64,000 nt of DNA, from the NCBI RefSeq assembly GCF_035046505.1, contig NC_089826.1, positions 10,770,254 through 10,834,253 on the forward strand. The letters are read 5' to 3'. This stretch comes from Tiliqua scincoides (lineage: Eukaryota; Chordata; Lepidosauria; Squamata; Scincidae). Every line of letters starts with the position of its first letter. The first letter of the stretch is position 1. The notes beneath the pieces were generated by a model. It ran no database searches. It saw nothing but the letters and a program-made list of their open reading frames with translations, and was not told the origin of the DNA. Of the stretch, positions 1 to 11,218 are shown one piece after another. Made by a program: the position numbers and the translations under genes.

Positions 1-226
1 CTTCTCTGGGGCCTGAACTTGGGTTAGGGTTCAACAGAGGTCAGTCCCAGTATTTATTTTCAGTGCCAATGCCTGGGCTACATGAAGAAACAACAAGAAA
101 AATGCCTCTGAGCATGTGCGAAGTGACAGTAGCCTATCTCCACACATTTGGGATTGCACAGCAGCTGAAAATGCTTGCTGGCAGACATTGGTCCTTTATG
201 CAACTTATGTTAGATACTCTCTAGAC

Positions 227-589
227 CAGTGTTTCTCAAACTGTGTGTCAGGATCCGCTAGGTGGGTTGCGAAACAATTTCAAGTGGGTCCCCATTTATT
301 TAAATATTTTATTTTGAATATATTAGACTCAATGCTATCATGGTATGTGACTGCATTTGGGGAAATGTTAAAGATCTGTACTTTTAACAGGCTACTATGT
401 ATACACTTTTAACAAAGTTAGTAAATAGAACCTACTCCTGGGTAAGTGTGGGTAGGATTATAGTCTAGGATTGTTAAAAATATTCCTGCCTGATGATGTC
501 ACTTCTGGTCATGACATCACTTCCGGTGGGACCTGACGGATTCTCATTCTAAAAAGTGGGTCCTAGTGCTAAAAGTTTGAGAACCACTG
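227..589 (-). mobile_element. hAT-type non-autonomous element
   Basis: The ends form inverted repeats (CAGTGTTTCTCAAAC at the left, GTTTGAGAACCACTG at the right), the MER5/Charlie-like hAT signature. The interior matches the copies at 2415, 42883 and 49533, here in reverse. Flanking 8-mers agree at 5 of 8 positions, so the copy is old. Confidence 0.7.
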
Positions 590-1848
590 CTGTAGGGAAT
601 CATCCCCTGCTCAGATTCTTATACATATTTTTCAAAGGCTTCTGATGGCTAAGCCAGAACTTTTGTCCCTAATATATAATGTTCTGCACTTTGTTTGGAA
701 GCACTTTGTTTGTTTGCCACCCAAAAAAATCATGTTCACTTTCTGAGTCTCCGTACACGTACCATGCCACCATGACTACTAGCTAATTACACAGGCCTAC
801 AAAACTGAGGGTCAGAGAAGTTTTCCCCAAACTTTATGGTGGTTTGATATAAATTGGACGTGATAGAACAAAACAGATTCCAGATAGGGCAAAACAGATT
901 TTTGGAATCAGCACTCCAAATCTACCCAGGAATTGGTGTAACGTTTAAGGAAGCAAAATGTGTGTTGGCCTGTGTTATTTTCTTCCCTGCAAGTCTCTCC
1001 TCAAAGCTCATATTTCCCATGAATGCTTGACCCCCTCTGTTGCCAAAACAAAGTCAAAGTGGCTCAGTTCAGACACTGCACCAAACTGTAGTTTGAGCTT
1101 CTCAACGTACAAGCAACCCATGATTCAGAGCTGCTTGTCTGCTTTCATACAGCTGCTCTACCTTCCACTTTATAGATATAACAATCTCTAGCATCAGAGC
1201 AACTGTTGCAACTACAGTATGCCAATTCAGATCACAAGCTAAATCCCTCCCCCTCCATCCTGCTATTCCCTCTTCCCAGCTGAAATCTAGATTGTAAACT
1301 TAGTGGGGCAGAGAGCTATCCATTTTTGTTTATTTACATTGCTCTATTGATGGCACTGTATCAATGAGTAGTAATTCTCCCTGGGAGAATACATTGCAGG
1401 ATATTAGACACTCCCACAGCATGTGAACCTACCTGGAATGTCCTTGTCTGCCTTAGCTAATGGCAGATGCCTGAGAGAGGCTACAGCTGACCCAGCTCTT
1501 TGAGATGACCCAAGGCTGCATCAGTTAAAGGCAACAGATAGCAGAATATCAGCCACCCACAACTTCCTCATTGAGGTGATAAGGCACCAGAGTTAGTATC
1601 AAGGAGTCTTGGTTAGCAGCTGTTGTTTTTTGCTCCACTTTCCCTTTGCTCCTGGAGGCTTGAGGATCAAAGGGCATTGAGCAAACAAGAGCTGTGATGG
1701 AAGTAGTCATTCATGACTTTGCATGAAGTCTTTGCAAGACTTCATGCAAGGGTGGGGGAAAATTGAGGGTGGGGAAAACTGAGTGGAGACTGAAGGGAGG
1801 TGTGCAGTGTCAGATTTAGGAATAAGCTGAACAAACTACAGTTTAGGG

Positions 1849-2219
1849 CAGGGGTGCTCACACTTTTTTGGCTCGAGAGCTACTTTGAAACCCAGCAAGG
1901 CCCGGAGATCTACCAGAGTTTTTTTTACAATGTTCGCGCCATCATAACATATAACATTTATGTGTACAATGTATGTTGGTGTACCTTGAGCCCCACTGAG
2001 TATAACAGGACTTACTCCTGAGTAGACATGCCTAGGATTAGGCTGTGAGGCTGCAATCCTAGCCACACTTACCTGGGAGTAAGCCCCATTGACTACAATG
2101 GGCCTTACTCCCGGCGTTTCCTCCCAGAGGCACCTGAAGGGGGGGTTGGCACTCCGCGATCTACTCATTTTGCCTCGTGATCTACCGGTAGATCGCGAAC
2201 CACCTATTGAGCACCCCTG
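1849..2219. mobile_element. hAT-type element with nested palindromic repeat
   Basis: Inverted ends CAGGGGTGCTCA and TGAGCACCCCTG are flanked by 8-bp duplications (GTTTAGGG and GTTTAGAG, 7 of 8 identical). A copy of the short palindromic 'cttactcctgagtag' repeat lies inside at about 1989-2115, so it landed after or was carried by the hAT element. Confidence 0.75.
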
Positions 2220-2414
2220 GTTTAGAGCATCATAATTCTCAGGGCCTAAACAAAAAAAAAATTCAGAATTTTTGGGGAGAGCTTTTAAAATGTTATGTGT
2301 GCTGAATACGCTCTGTGTGTGTGTGTATATAAAACGTAGACCTTTTCAAAAGGCTTGTGAAGCAAGTTCTGGTGTAATTTTTTTAAGGGCCTCCAAGCTT
2401 TATATAGCTTAAGG

Positions 2415-2798
2415 TAGTGGTTCCCAAACCTTTTCAAACCTGGTTCTCAAACCTCAAACCAGGACCCACTTTTCAGAATGCGAAGCTGTCAGGATCCACC
2501 AGAAGTGACATCATCAAGCAGGAAAATTTTTTAACAATCCTAGGGTGTAATCCTACCCACATTTATCTAGGATTAAGTCCCATTCATTTAACAAGCATGT
2601 ATATGCTTGTTAAAACCATAGTAGCCTGTTGAAAGTACGTTTGGATGTGTAACACTTCCCCAAATGCAGTCACATATCATAGTAACATCCAGTCTAGTAT
2701 ATTAAAAATAAAAAAAAATATTGAAATGAATGGGGACCCACCTGAAATTGGCTCGTGATCCACCTAGTGGGTCCTTACACACGGTTTGAGAAACACTA
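2415..2798 (+). mobile_element. hAT-type element with perfect 8-bp duplication
   Basis: Inverted ends TAGTGGTTCCCAAAC and GTTTGAGAAACACTA are flanked on both sides by GCTTAAGG. No transposase reading frame is present, so it is a non-autonomous copy of the same family as 42883-43232. Confidence 0.85.
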
Positions 2799-3414
2799 GC
2801 TTAAGGCCTTATGAAGTCTAAATCTGGCACTGGATGTGTAGATTCATTGCCTACACAGATTTATCAGATACCCATACCTCCATATGGCATATTATTTAAT
2901 ATCGTTAGAGCAGCAGTGTTATATTTTGTAAAGTGTTTTAATGGCCCAATCCCAGCTTCGAGATATGCTAGTGGATCTCCATGTATGGTGGTGGAACGAC
3001 AGCCCCACCAGTGCAGATGCCCACCTGCGATGGCCAAATCTTCATGCAAGGAGGGGAATTGCTCTTTTCGCTGCTTCTCCTCATCATGGGAAGGGGCATG
3101 GAGTTATGTGACTCGACTCTCTAGCGCCATTGGCATGGCTTTCCAAGTGCACTTGCACAGAAATAGGCTTTTGAAAATGCTGAATTTTAATACAGCCATT
3201 GCCCAAAGTGGAAGCTCTGTGGAATACCATCCTCCATCTACCCCTCTGTGCACTCAACATTTATTTGCCAGTTCTGTCCTTTAAAAAAGAAAATGACCCG
3301 GAATCTGGGAAGCAGGAGAAATTGTGTATAACATGTACCTGTACAGCTTTGTATCTGTGGTTTCAAACAAATAATTTAGACCCAAATACATCTGTGGTCA
3401 CATATAAACTGGAG

Positions 3415-3769
3415 CAGTGACGTCGCTAGGGCAGTGCGGGGGGTGCAGGCTGCACCAGGTGACACGCATGGGGGGTGACACCACTACTGGCCAAAAAATT
3501 TTAAATCTTGGTATTTTTTTAATAATACAACCATGTTGTCTATCAATTGATGTGCAGTTTCATGCAGAATGCAAGAAAACAAACCTTGTTGAAATATTTC
3601 CATTCTATCCAAAGGTACAGCCAAAAAACCAGTGGGGGTGGGACAATGGTGCATCACCATGCCCACTCCCTGGGGTGTTGCCCCACCCACTGCATGGGAG
3701 CAGGTCCATGGTAGGGGTGACCGCACTGGCCTCCTGCACCAGTTGATGCAATCCCTCGTGACACCACTG
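3415..3769. mobile_element. hAT-type element
   Basis: Inverted ends CAGTGACGTCGCTAGGG and CCCTCGTGACACCACTG have flanking duplications AACTGGAG and AACTGGTG (7 of 8). It has no transposase. A degraded relative is seen near 62345-62450. Confidence 0.7.
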
Positions 3770-4734
3770 AACTGGTGCAATGTAGCGACTGGCTACATGC
3801 ACAGCAAAGACAAGCTCACTATCTTGACTTCTAGGAAAACAGGATTCCTGTGACGTATCTCACAAGCCAAAATGCCAGGAGGGAACCACAGGAAATGGCA
3901 AAGCAAAATATTTTTGCCAGGCAGATAATTAAGATCACAATTACTCCTTAAAGGCATGGATGTCGGCTCATTCATCCTCCCCCACTTTACAACCGAAAGA
4001 TGAAATGATGGGTAAGGAAAAACATTACAAAGGAAGTCCTTATGGGGTAGCCACCAGGAAAGGCAAGGCGGACTCCCCATTGCAGCTTAGTCTGGATTCG
4101 TTGCCACTGAACTTGCTTTGACTACATGTTGCAAACACAACTAAGGTACAAGGTTGTGCGATTCCCTCTACTGTTTCAGCACATGTTCAGAGATGGACAT
4201 TCATTTTAACAGATGTGAAAACAGGGTTGTAGGTTTCCATCTTAATCAAACTTCTCTAAAGGATGAAATATTGAACTGAGGGTCAGAAAACCCTAATTTG
4301 ATGCAGGGGTGAAGGAATCAGGACTGGGACTAAGGTCTGGGGGGGGAGCGGTTTCAATCATTTGTCCCACAATAGTCCCAATCTGGATCAGGCCCCTCCA
4401 TGGATAATATTTGCCCCAGCTGGGAAGCCGGTGACAGGGGGAAGATGCAATGACACCTTTGCAAGGGGGGTGGATATACTGCACCCCCAGGGACAAATTG
4501 ACTGGTGAGAATCAGCTCCCTTAGAAGAAGCTGACCATTCCTGAAGCAGAGAAACTGCCATTGGCAGGCACGCCCTCGACAAAATTCATCAGCACTGGAG
4601 AGACTGGAAAGCACCCACAAACTTTCAGGCTTGTTTTTAAGGCTTTGGGCAAGAGGCAGACCATTGCTTGCACAGTGCAGTCGGTGGACATGGCATTTGC
4701 AAGAGTTTTTAAAATAAAACCAGAGGCTGCACAC

Positions 4735-4800
<66 letters not shown>
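4735..4800. repeat. (TG)n followed by (GA)n microsatellite
   Basis: About 22 TG units run straight into about 11 GA units. It lies in HPSE intron 1 and is a likely length-variable marker. Confidence 0.95.
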
Positions 4801-4801
<1 letters not shown>

Positions 4802-5039
4802 CCAATTGTTTAACAAAAAGCAACAGCTAAAGGGATTTTCCCCCTTTACATTGGGGGTGGAAGTGAAGAAAAGCTGAGTGAAAACAGAAGTGGATTTTCC
4901 TGTGCTCAGAAATGCTCCTTTTATTCTGTGTCCACCCACCTGAGCCACTCTTGCACCTGGCTCTGGCCTTCAGTATTCGAGCAAAAAAATCAATTAGGTT
5001 CTGGTAACCTGAAGTCTGCCCCCACATCAACTTTTTTCA

Positions 5040-5333
5040 TGCCATGATCCCAATCAACCAGAGACTGGGGGCCCACCATTGGTTCCACCCACTCTCCACA
5101 CATGTTACACCCTCTCAGCACTGTTCACTGTAACCAAATATTATTACAAATATATAATTTGTATATTTTTACAAAAAATAAAAATTTTGCTTTTTTACAT
5201 AGCAAAAAAGGTTACTATGAAGCCTGGCACCAGTGAAAGCTATTTTAGCACAGTTAAGAACCTGGAACACAACCTCTTGATACCTCAAGGGGTACACCAG
5301 ATACCTCCTCCTCTTTACCTGGTGGTACTCTGG
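5040..5333. repeat. Unnamed interspersed repeat, left part, split by BovB insertion
   Basis: This segment is clearly related to 53440-53720: shared blocks include 'cccagcactgttcatt', 'gctattttagcacagtt' and 'ggggtacaccag'. It is continued at 5781-5880 after the LINE, as 53723-53823 continues its paralogue. The family was not identified; it ends in a small hAT-like unit (CAGTGGTCTTCAAC to GTTGAAGAA). Confidence 0.65.
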
Positions 5334-5774
5334 TTGGCTCGGTCATGTAGTGAGAATGGATGATGGCCAGATCCCAAAGGATCTCCTCTATGGAGAACTC
5401 GTGAAAGGAAAGCACCCTACAGGTAGACCACAGCTGCGATACAAGGACATCTGCAAGAGGGATCTGAAGGCCTTAGGAGTGGACCTCAACAAGTGGGAAA
5501 CCCTGGCCTCTGAGTGGCCCGCTTGGAGGCAGGCTGTGCAGCATGGCCTCTCCCAGTTTGAAGAGACACGTGGCCAACAGTCTGAGGCTAAGAGGCAAAG
5601 AAGGAAGGCCCATAACCAGGGAGACAGACCAGGGACAGATTGCACTTGCTCCCAGTGTGGAAGGGATTGTCACTCTCGAATCGGCCTTTTCAGCCACACT
5701 AGACGCTGTTCCAGAACCACCATTCAGAGCGCTATACCAAAGTCTTTCGAGACTGAAGGTTGCCAACAACAACG
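5334..5774 (+). mobile_element. BovB/RTE LINE, 3' end of ORF2 plus tail
   Basis: The plus strand encodes the C-terminus of an RTE/BovB reverse-transcriptase protein: the frame reads WLGHVVRMDD, then GRPQLRYKDICKRDLKALGV, then a C2H2-like Cys/His cluster. The 3' tail ends in 'agactgaaggttgccaac', as in the BovB-tailed copies at 32004 and 63812. It is 5' truncated, as usual for LINEs. The flanking CTCTGG repeats (5328-5333 and 5775-5780) look like the target duplication inside an older repeat. Confidence 0.8.
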
Positions 5775-5888
5775 CTCTGGTCCAGTGGTCTTCAACTTTT
5801 TTCATTCCCATAAGTTGCTGCAAGACCACAACTGAGGCTTTGTGACCCCACTGGGGTCCCGACCCCAAGGTTGAAGAACGTCGACCTT

Positions 5889-5968
5889 GGTGGGCCGCTG
5901 TGAGATACAGGAAGCTGAACTAGATGGGCCTTTGGCCTGATCCAGCAGGGCTCTTATGTTCTTATTGA
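5889..5968 (+). mobile_element. CR1-like LINE 3' end fragment
   Basis: It carries the recurrent tail 'gagatacaggaagctgaact agatgggcctttggcctgatc' and ends in TTATGTTCTTA, shared with the copies at 34070, 45018, 46918, 55045 and 59338. The CR1-type assignment is from memory of reptile repeats. Confidence 0.6.
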
Positions 5969-6348
5969 CCTAAATAAGCATTTCTCAACATTTGTCCCCT
6001 GCTGTACCACTTGATCCACCTGTTGGTAGTACCCACCATCCATTCTGGATTGGGGGCCCAGATGCAATGCAACACACACTGGTAAGAGGCTCAGGGTGGA
6101 TGGGAGGGCTTTTTCAAACACACAAAGTGCACACTGGAGCTCTGCCTACCAAGTCAAGCCTCCTCCTGCTGCATTGTGTTGCTGGGTCTGGGGGTCCTGT
6201 GAGTACCACTGCAAGTAAGTACCACCACCGCTGCCTGAGAAACACTGCCCTAGATGGTGGAAAGAAGAGTGCCTCTGACCTTATGCAAAGTGCTTTTCAG
6301 GACTCACCTCCAGTTTCCTCCTCCCCACGTCCTACTGAGGTTAGGGCT

Positions 6349-6480
6349 GCAATCCTAGGCGTCCTTTCCTGAGAGTAAGCCCCGCTGAAGACCATGGAGC
6401 TTACTTCTGAGTAATAATAATAATAAACTTTATTTTTATCCCGCCCTTCTCCCCAAAGGAACCCAGGGCGGCTAGCATAG
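6349..6480. repeat. Palindromic repeat copy plus AAT-tailed LINE/SINE end
   Basis: A copy of the short palindromic repeat (6349-6413) is followed by (AAT)n and a 'tttatttttatcccgccctt' segment, the minus-strand 3' end of an L2-like or SINE element. It sits about 80 bp past the HPSE exon 1 donor. Confidence 0.6.
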
Positions 6481-6556
6481 TGCCTTCTCTACACCCACCC
6501 CCTTGCCCAGGTGCCCTTACCCCAAGGGTAAGACCCTTACCCAAGGGTCTCCTTAC

Positions 6557-6738
6557 CCCAGGAAGGTGATGTAGCGGGGGTCAGTGACCAGGTGGGAATC
6601 CAGGGTGATGGATAGGAACGCCGGGCTCACCTCCCGCTCCGGGGGGCCCCGCAGCTGGAAGCTCAGCCTGCCCCCCGCCGCCCGGCAGCCTCCCAGCAGC
6701 AGCGCCCAAGAGAGGAGGAGTCCCGAGAGTGGCGGCAT
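6557..6738 (-). CDS. HPSE: Heparanase, exon 1 only (partial gene)
   Basis: First coding exon of heparanase, the secreted or lysosomal endo-beta-glucuronidase that cleaves heparan sulfate chains. It encodes 60 codons plus 2 bases. The ATG is followed by a Leu/Ala/Gly-rich signal peptide (about residues 1-22). The block VSPAFLSITLDSHLVTDPRY then matches human [20 protein letters not shown], the first beta strand of the mature enzyme. The exon ends in phase 2 at a GTAAGG donor just after FLG, the same place as in human HPSE. The open frame continues upstream of this ATG, but only with a GTG at its head, so I take the ATG at 6738. The remaining exons lie beyond the left edge; no match to exon 2 was seen in the intron. 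Order and strand relative to HELQ agree with vertebrate synteny. HPSE2 is a poorer match. Confidence 0.85.
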
Positions 6739-6965
6739 CCTCCTGGTCGGCTCTGCCTCTGGGAGCGCGGGAGGAGCCCTTTTCTGAGCCCGGCAGCCCT
6801 GCCCAGCCGCCTCCCGCCTTGATCCCCAGCCAAGCCGCCCCGCGGCGGGCACAGAGCCAGCCGGGGGGGAGGCCGGATCCGGGGCAGGATCCCCACTTAC
6901 TCAGGCAACAGCAGAGCACTCCCCCCCCCAGCACGCACCAGAGGGTTGGATGCTGGCGGGAGCAA
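6575..6965 (-). promoter_or_regulatory. HPSE: HPSE CpG-rich promoter and 5' region
   Basis: The sequence around and upstream of HPSE exon 1 is visibly dense in G, C and CpG, while the flanking DNA is not. No TATA box is evident. The likely transcription start lies between 6740 and 6960, but it cannot be placed from sequence alone. Confidence 0.55.
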
Positions 6966-7615
6966 TGGGAAAAGCAAGGCAGCCTCTAGGCATGTGCAGA
7001 GTGCACGTGCCACCCTCCCCAAATAGCACACCCTGCAGGGCGAACCGGAGCCCAACTAGGAGCGGCCAAGCCCAGTGGGAGGCTTTGGGCCAGTGTGGTT
7101 GCCTTTTGGGCTAGTTACCTCCAGGGGGGCTATTGTGGGGAGAAAAGGAGGGGGACGTGGACACCTCCAGACCTCCCAGTGCCTGAGGCGGCATGCCAAA
7201 TGCTATCTCCCCCCCCCCCGCACTGCTGGTCCAGTAATATTGCTGCCCCCACTTAATCAGGCAGCAACGGGACCCCCCACCACCCCATCATGCACACCAC
7301 CCTCTTTGGCACCAGGGCTTAGTCTGGGTTGGACGCTAGCTGGGGCAATGGGAAAAGCACAGGCAGCCTCTGGGCATATGCAGAGTGCACACGTCACCCT
7401 CCCTGAATAATGACACCCTGGCCTGAAGGGCGTAGTGGCTGGCAGAGTGGAGCCCGGCTAGGAATGGTCAAGCCCAGTGGGAGGCTTTGGGCCAGTGTGG
7501 GTGCCTCTTGGGCTAGTGGCCTCCATTGGAGCTGTTGTGGGGAGAAAAGGAGGGGGACACGGACCCCTCCAGACCTCCTAGTGCCTGAGGCGGCATGCCA
7601 AACGCAACACCCCCC
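6955..7615. repeat. Two-copy tandem duplication upstream of HPSE
   Basis: A block of about 260 bp at roughly 6955-7215 recurs at roughly 7340-7615. Shared runs include 'gcaatgggaaaagca', 'aagcccagtgggaggctttg' and 'gcctgaggcggcatgcc'. The copies are in direct orientation with a period near 390 bp and lie just 5' of the HPSE promoter. Confidence 0.8.
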
Positions 7616-9689
7616 TCCCGCTTGCCCAGTGATGTGCCAGCCTCTGCTCCTTCCACTTGCAGTGGGGGGGGGCAAGTAAGCGGACATAGAAGATGCCCCC
7701 ACCAAGTTGCTGCCTGAGGCAGCTGCTTTGGGTTGCCTCATGGACGGGCCGGACCTGATGCTGGCTGCCTTGAGTTCTTCAGGGGAAAGGTGGGATTAAA
7801 AGGGACACAGCAAACTAAGTGTCTGTTCATCAAAGCAAACAAATGGCAGTTCCTGGTGACTGCTGCACTCAAGAACATCATTGCCCACCTGGCTTCTTCT
7901 TCTGGCCTTCCTGCCAAGATACTGGGGTGCCTGGCACTGAGCCCCCAATGCCACCCCCATCCTCCACAGTACATCAGATTCCACCATTGCTATCAGTTCA
8001 GGGGGTGAACCAGGGACAGTCCATTCATGAGGTTGATTGAGGCAGCCTCCTCAGGGAGCATATTGGCAAGTGGCACCTACCACTGTTTGCTGCTCTTCCT
8101 CCTCCCTGGATTGAAAAGGGAAGCAGAGACAGAGCAGAACTGGAAGCATGCAGAAGAATGGCAGGCTGGCCCAGCCCAGACTGGTGGGCCTTGACAGATG
8201 TTGGCCTTTGACTGGCACCTGATCAGGCCAACCATAGATGCCACCCCGGTCCTCAAATTGGGGAAAAAAAGTGATGTCACAGCATTCTTGAGAACTCAGA
8301 CCCTTATATTTTAGATCAGGGGTGCCCAAACCCCGGCCCTGGGGCCACTTGCAGCTCTCGGGGGCTCCCAATCAGGCCCTCGGGGAGTCCCCAGTTTCCA
8401 ATAAGCCTCTGGCCCTCCAGAGACATGCTGGAGCCATCAAAAGCAAAGGTCGATCTTTCCACAATTGGAACAAACCCAAAATGTGCCACCTGTTTGCGAA
8501 CAGTAAGACACTCAGATGGTACACACCAAAAATTCCCATAACAGTATCTGGAACATCACAAGAGTACCGACAGTGTTCTCATAACATCAGAAAAGACTTC
8601 CACAACATGTTGATCACAAACATACCTGAAGGACAAATGTCCTGAAAGCATTCCTTGAAATAGGACTGGTTAACTGCTGTTGCGGAGACAGGATGAGTTC
8701 AGGGGTACTGATCCACCCCTCCCCACCATGAAGGACATAAATCATTTTTTTGTTTTGTTCAATGGCGACAATAATTCTCTGTACTTGTTTTATTTTGTAC
8801 TTGAAAATCTGAGTGGGTGAGCAGGATTATGTATGAGAAGACAGTCCTTGAAGTATCAGAGGCCCAAACATTGGAGAATATAATTTTCTTTTTAAAAAAA
8901 TATCTCTATTTCCAAACAATGTAAAGCTTTAATGGTCACGACCAACACTTTGAATTGGCCTTGAGAACAGAAGGAAAGCCAATGAAGCTGGTACAACAAG
9001 CTGGAGTCACCCCCCAAACCAGTGCCATCTACACTTTGAACCGGGTGAAGTTTCTGGACAATTTTCAAAAATAACCCCACACAAGGCATAATTGAAATAA
9101 TCAGGAGATACGATAGTTTAAGGATTCTAATTAACTGCCTTGGATAACATTTTTGGTACAAATGTGGCATCAAACTATTTCACATAAATGTGAGAGTAGT
9201 ACAAATTGGTACTCATCCATCTGACACACTGAAGATGCAAAGAGAGTTCAGGCACCTCTACAGGGTTCTTGGGTCTGGTCAATGAGGAAGACTTCTGCAA
9301 GACTCAATCAGCTCAATTAAGCTTAATATGTGTGGTATTAAGCTTTGTAAACTCAAACAATAAGCTTTGGTGGTTTACAAAAATACATCTGTTAGTGATT
9401 TTGTGCTCTTTTGCTCTCCTTTTGCTTATTGAGGCTCTGGTGGGAGACCATGTATCGTGTTTGGTGTTGGTTCACAAGTTGTATAAGTCTGCTCCTGATG
9501 ATTGCAGCTCTAATTCATACACACTTTATTGTGGAAAACCTGCAACACTTGAACATGTATTTGAAGGGATGTGTGGAACCATCCCAGCACACACATTGGT
9601 GGATGTCTGCAGATCCCTCAGTCAATGGCGTCAGTGGTGTATAGATACCAATGGGGAGCATTTCAAGCACTTGGTCTAATTAAATGTCA

Positions 9690-9778
9690 GTCCAATCCTA
9701 TGCGTGCCTACTCAGAAGTAAGTCCCATTATAGCCAATGGGGCTTACTCCCAGGTAAGTGTGGATAGGATTGCAACCT
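9690..9778. repeat. Short palindromic repeat (MITE-like), single copy
   Basis: It has the structure CAATCCTATGCGTGCCTACTC ... GGATAGGATTG: inverted ends around a centre of 'agtaagtcccattatagcca atggggcttactccca'. The same unit recurs many times in the window, which suggests a small palindromic DNA element. Confidence 0.7.
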
Positions 9779-11072
9779 CGGTCAAACAACTTCTTTGTAT
9801 ACTATACATGATATATGTGTGAATTATAGCATAATGAATTTTACACTAAAAGTGTGTATACATTTTCTTGGGACATTCTTGTATTAGCACCTCTGCGCAA
9901 ATTTGTAACGCAAATTATCAGTTCAGTACAGGAGAGGATTGCAAGAAATGCAGATGCAGGTCTCCTTTTGAAATGCTACATCGGAGAGGTATGCTAGACA
10001 AACAAACCCAATCTCTACATTACTGAGAGGATACTTCAGAATAACCTAAAATGTTTAGACGCTATAGAGGAAAAAAAGGTGCATATCTGCTGCAGGAGCC
10101 AACAATATGGATAGCCAAAGGTGAAATATACTAAACCACTGTATTCTATCGCTTAAGAGTGTGGGTGATGTGGTGGGCAATTCCTCCATCAAAAATTTAG
10201 ATAGCAATCTATACTTACCTGTGTGTATGTGCTCTTTTATAAGGATGAAATTCTGAGGACTCTTAAGTAGCCTGAGAAACTGTGCTACCCTTCAATACCA
10301 TGTACAGACGACTTTCAAGTGTGTTGTGCAACTTGAGTTGTCAAGCAAGCCATGACTACATTCCTATCAACAGCTGAAATTTACACCTTCAGGTGCCTGA
10401 GTTTATTCCATTCATCATAAAACTGAAGATCATGGGATTTCTTAGAAAATTAGAATGAAAGGGTTTGCTTAAGCTGCTTCAAAAGAAAAAGGAGTACTCT
10501 GTAAATGAAGGAAGTTAGGTTCCAACTGATTGTGTCAGCTCTATTTACTTGGTCACTTTGGTTCCACCTGGCTCTGTAACTGGTCACCAGTAGAAAAACC
10601 TGTTACAGGGGTGGAGACTGGTTGTGAGCAGTAAATGAAATCATTGCAGGTGAATCTATGCAAAGAGATTATATTAAACTTCTGCCAGCAATGCTGACGC
10701 ATGAGGAGAAACCAGCACTACTTTCTAGAGCAACTTCCTGTATTATGATTACAACTGCTGGAAAATATTTTACCTAAGGTCAGGGTGAACCTCGTGTCAT
10801 TACAACAGACATCACAAAGTCTCTTGAAATTTGAATAGCTTTTCCCAGACTGTAAGGCCAAGCTTTAACAGCAGCGGCCTTCTCAGATTCCAGAGACCAC
10901 TTGTCAGTACCAAAATCTCAGTTGTGTACTAAGGAGCCCTGACTGTGCAAATATTCTTCACTTTCATAATAATACCTTACAGCACCACAGATATAAAGAG
11001 TTGCCTATATTATCAGATTGTTAGGCTGTCTGCCCTTGAATTATCTAGCAGCAGCAACTTTTCAGGCACTTA

Positions 11073-11218
11073 GGGCCGATTCTATCCAATTTTCCAGTGC
11101 TGGTGCAGCTGTGCCAATGGGACATATGCTGCATCCAGTGGTGGGAATGCAGTCACAGAGGCCCCCTCAAGGTAAGGGAGGGGCTGAACCAATGCTGGAT
11201 ATTTGGATAGGATCAGGT
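11073..11218. repeat. Second palindromic repeat family copy
   Basis: Inverted ends 'gattctatccaattttccag' and 'ggatatttggataggatc' flank a centre that contains 'catatgctgcatccagtgg'. The same family is at 26815, 48812, 55798 and 59703. It has no coding capacity. Confidence 0.6.

Larger units (their letters stand above)
1..6556 (-). other. HPSE: HPSE intron 1 (5' part), repeat-filled
   Basis: No coding exon was recognised here. The interval holds hAT-type non-autonomous elements, a BovB LINE 3' end inserted in an older repeat, a CR1-like LINE tail, a TG/GA dinucleotide tract and scattered copies of the short palindromic repeat. Some 700-1800 and 3800-4730 sequence is unassigned; a stretch at 1200-1370 resembles a LINE 3' tail. 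Confidence 0.6.

Noticed and set aside
4521-4948. Open frames with long His-Thr or Cys-Val runs
   Set aside because: Products of the TG/GA microsatellite.
5350-5835. 161-residue plus-strand open frame with Cys/His cluster
   Set aside because: It is the C-terminus of the BovB LINE reverse transcriptase running into its tail, not a host gene.
6739-6852. N-terminal extension of HPSE
   Set aside because: Begins with GTG; the downstream ATG gives a proper signal peptide.
9269-9679. 136-residue plus-strand open frame
   Set aside because: No recognisable domain, not spliced to anything, and ends next to a palindromic repeat; likely chance.
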